Below are positions 5,734-7,572 of a DNA stretch of 7,572 nucleotides, piece after piece. The notes under the pieces are model-generated. The model was given only the letters and a program-made list of their open reading frames with translations, ran no database searches and was not told where the DNA came from. The stretch is from Candidatus Stahliibacteriota bacterium (GTDB lineage Bacteria; Hydrothermota; Tepidihabitantia; B3-TA06). Each line of letters opens with the position of its first letter. The first letter of the stretch is position 1. Made by a program: the position numbers and the translations under genes. The stretch covers positions 1-7,572 of the forward strand of contig DAOVCF010000092.1 in NCBI GenBank assembly GCA_030670165.1. The letters run 5' to 3'.

Positions 5734-7572
5734 GTGAATAAATTAGGACCAGAAGAGTTGTTTAAGGCTATCTTTGAGCGCTTGCCCCTGGCTTCGTTTT
5801 CATGCGACGCGGAAGGGATTGTTGTCGCTTGGAACGAGGCCGCCGAACGCCTCTACGGCTACAAAAAAAAGGATGCCCTGGGCCGTGAGATCGTTGACCT
5901 CATTCTTCTCCCTGATGAGAGCGATGAGGAGGAGGATTTAATTCGTCAGGTATTTTCAGGGCAGGAGTTGAGGGGTATAAAGCGAAGCCGTCGTTGTGCT
6001 GACGGTCGTCTGCTTGAGGTGCTGACTACCTTCTATCCCATACGTGATCTGCAAGGAAAGGTAAGCAGGGTCGTGCTTGTGGAGAGCAAAACCGCTGACC
6101 TTAGTGGCGCCGAGGCGCTGCGGGAGTCCCATGAGAGATTCCTTACCGTGTTGGACAGTCTGGATTCGGGAGTTTATGTCGCGGACATGGAAACCTACGA
6201 GATTCTCTTTGCGAACCAGAAGATGCGTAATTATTTCGGCAATATCGAAGGCAAAACCTGTTGGCAGGTCCTGCAACATGGTCAGAGCGGACCTTGTGAT
6301 TTTTGTACGAATGACAAGCTGCTTGACGCCGAGGGCGAGCCGACCGGTGTTTACGCGTGGGAGTTTCAGAATACCATTAATGGATTCTGGTGTGAGATAC
6401 GGGATCGCGCGATCAGATGGGTTGATGGCCGCATGGTCCGGCTGGAGATAGCCATGGACGTCACCAAACGCAAGCGGGCCACCGAGGCGCTGCGGGAGAG
6501 CGAATCTCGCTTTCGTGTCATATTCGAGCGTGCCGGTATCGGTATGGCGTTAATGGATATGGATGAAAATCTTTTGCAAACCAATCATGCCCTTCAGGAG
6601 ATGCTTGGTTATAGCGCCGAAGAATTGCAGGGCATGACGTTGGATCAGATTACACATCCGGACGATATCAAGAGAGAGTTTGATTTAATTAAAGAGAGGC
6701 GGATAGATAAGAGAGAAGACCGGTATCAGACAGAAAAACGCTATATCCGTAAAGACGGCCAGATAATCTGGGGATTTTTGACCGCCACGACAGTTCGAGA
6801 CCCATCCGGTGGAGAGCTTTACGGTCTTGGAATGGTGGAGGACATCACCGAACGCAGGCGGGCCGAGGAAACGCTTGAGCGTGAACGTAAGGCCTTTCGT
6901 ATCATAGCAGAGGCAGCGGCTAATGCCACGGATATACCTGACTTATGCCAGCGGGTCATTGAAGGTTTTGTTGATATCATGGGATTTGATTCCGGCGCGG
7001 TGCGCCTTTACGATGAAGGCAAACGGATTCTCGAAGCAGTGGCGGCGACCGGTATGAACGAAGGGGAGGCAGGAAGCAAGCCTTCGCCTCGCTCTATTGA
7101 TAACCCTACACATATACCATCCATCGTTGCACGTACACGCCAGGCTATCTTCGCTCCGGATGTAAGAGGTCATGAGATACTTAAGACCCACAAGCAGAGA
7201 TTAGAGGAACTGGGGATTCGTTCCCTTATCACCTGGCCTATCTTAGGTGCAGGAGACAGGCTTTTAGGTGTGATGCACCTTGTAGCCGGCACACCGAAGG
7301 AGATTCCCGAAAGCCACCGCGTTTTCTTCCAAACGGTGGCCGAGATGTTTGCTACCGTTCTTGAGCGCAAGCGGGCCGAGGAGGGGATTAAACGTCACAG
7401 CCGGGAGCTCAGCACATTGCTTGAGGTCAGTACCGAGGTTTCCGCCACTTTGGATGTGGAGGAGGTGACCCGACTGATAGCGGAACGGGCCACCGAACTC
7501 ATAGGTGCCGACGGCTGCACTATCTATAGATTCGATCCCCAGACCGAAGAACTCGTTCCTAAAATAACCACT
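5734..7572 (+). CDS. Multi-domain PAS-PAS-PAS-GAF-GAF sensory protein, 3' end outside window
   Basis: The frame is open for 613 codons to the window edge. GTG at 5734 is the first start codon after an in-frame TGA at 5686, and PAS1 begins within ten residues of it, so the start is sound. Domains in order: PAS1 ~8-118 (AWNEAAERLYGY); PAS2 ~131-246 with a cysteine cluster Cys176, Cys188, Cys191; PAS3 ~255-374 with HPDD at 308-311 and a PAC end (GMVEDITERR); GAF1 ~387-545 (SLITWPILGAGDRLLGVMHL); start of GAF2 from ~556 (LLEVSTEVSATLDVEEVTRLI). Short charged helices (KRKRATEALRESESRF, ERRRAEETLERERKAFR, ERKRAEEGIKRHSREL) link the domains. There is no signal peptide or membrane segment, so it is a cytoplasmic sensor. 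The output domain, most often a histidine kinase and sometimes GGDEF or SpoIIE, lies beyond the window. It is divergent from the pyr-containing operon; a functional tie is not shown. Confidence 0.88.
   Translation, partial: MNKLGPEELFKAIFERLPLASFSCDAEGIVVAWNEAAERLYGYKKKDALGREIVDLILLPDESDEEEDLIRQVFSGQELRGIKRSRRCADGRLLEVLTTFYPIRDLQGKVSRVVLVESKTADLSGAEALRESHERFLTVLDSLDSGVYVADMETYEILFANQKMRNYFGNIEGKTCWQVLQHGQSGPCDFCTNDKLLDAEGEPTGVYAWEFQNTINGFWCEIRDRAIRWVDGRMVRLEIAMDVTKRKRATEALRESESRFRVIFERAGIGMALMDMDENLLQTNHALQEMLGYSAEELQGMTLDQITHPDDIKREFDLIKERRIDKREDRYQTEKRYIRKDGQIIWGFLTATTVRDPSGGELYGLGMVEDITERRRAEETLERERKAFRIIAEAAANATDIPDLCQRVIEGFVDIMGFDSGAVRLYDEGKRILEAVAATGMNEGEAGSKPSPRSIDNPTHIPSIVARTRQAIFAPDVRGHEILKTHKQRLEELGIRSLITWPILGAGDRLLGVMHLVAGTPKEIPESHRVFFQTVAEMFATVLERKRAEEGIKRHSRELSTLLEVSTEVSATLDVEEVTRLIAERATELIGADGCTIYRFDPQTEELVPKITT
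6110..6126 (+). repeat. 17-bp exact repeat, copy 1 (PAS1-PAS2 linker)
   Basis: CCGAGGCGCTGCGGGAG occurs here and again at 6482-6498. Both copies encode the linker helix (E)ALRES before a PAS domain, in the same frame. This points to duplication of PAS modules within the gene or strong constraint on the linker. Confidence 0.75.
6482..6498 (+). repeat. 17-bp exact repeat, copy 2 (PAS2-PAS3 linker)
   Basis: This is the second copy of the 17-bp sequence at 6110-6126, 372 bases later, an exact multiple of three. The neighbouring CGCAAGCGGGCC (6469-6480) recurs at 7366-7377 after GAF1, so linker segments are reused along the gene. Confidence 0.75.

Noticed and set aside
5863..5870. A8 run followed by GG, a possible -1 frameshift site in PAS1
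   Set aside because: No internal Shine-Dalgarno or downstream stem was evident, and the uninterrupted frame encodes a normal PAS domain; Lys-Lys-Lys codons explain it.
6077..6451. Plus-strand 124-codon frame inside the sensor gene
   Set aside because: It overlaps PAS2 in another frame; the PAS reading is clearly the real one.

Overview
The window looks like a chromosomal segment from a diderm (two-membrane) bacterium of moderate GC. The first gene ends in a FlgD-like / type IX-style C-terminal sorting domain. An outer-membrane-type lipoprotein and a multi-PAS/GAF sensor follow. This mix fits the FCB group or candidate phyla such as WOR-3 (Stahlbacteria). That placement is a judgement from style; no marker gene in the window settles it.

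Layout. (1) Positions 3-314, + strand: the 3' end of a secreted or surface protein gene. It converges on the next operon with only 12 bases between the two stop codons. (2) Positions 327-5503, - strand: six tightly packed genes. In order of transcription they are a gamma-carbonic-anhydrase-like hexapeptide protein, a TPR plus periplasmic-binding-fold lipoprotein with LpoA-like layout, a 76-residue two-helix membrane protein, pyrR, pyrB and pyrC. Every junction is an overlap of 4 to 11 bases or a 2-base gap, so this is almost certainly one translationally coupled operon. (3) Positions 5504-5733: a divergent intergenic region with a good sigma70-type promoter facing each way and two strong inverted repeats between them. 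(4) Positions 5734-7572, + strand: the first 613 codons of a large cytoplasmic sensor protein (PAS-PAS-PAS-GAF-GAF...). It runs off the window before any output domain.

How the genes fit together. PyrB and PyrC catalyse steps 2 and 3 of de novo pyrimidine synthesis. PyrR is by family an RNA-binding pyr regulator and uracil phosphoribosyltransferase. The gamma-CA-like protein could supply bicarbonate, the substrate of carbamoyl-phosphate synthetase, but that link is only an inference. The lipoprotein and small membrane protein look like envelope genes. The operon therefore joins envelope and pyrimidine functions under one promoter.

Most notable points. PyrR lies fourth in the operon with no leader or attenuator visible. 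Two positions that I recall as important for RNA binding in the Bacillus protein are substituted, while its PRPP loop is intact. The operon promoter sits so close to the first start codon that the mRNA would be almost leaderless. I see no mobile element, CRISPR array, tRNA or rRNA, and no clear novel defence or biosynthetic system.
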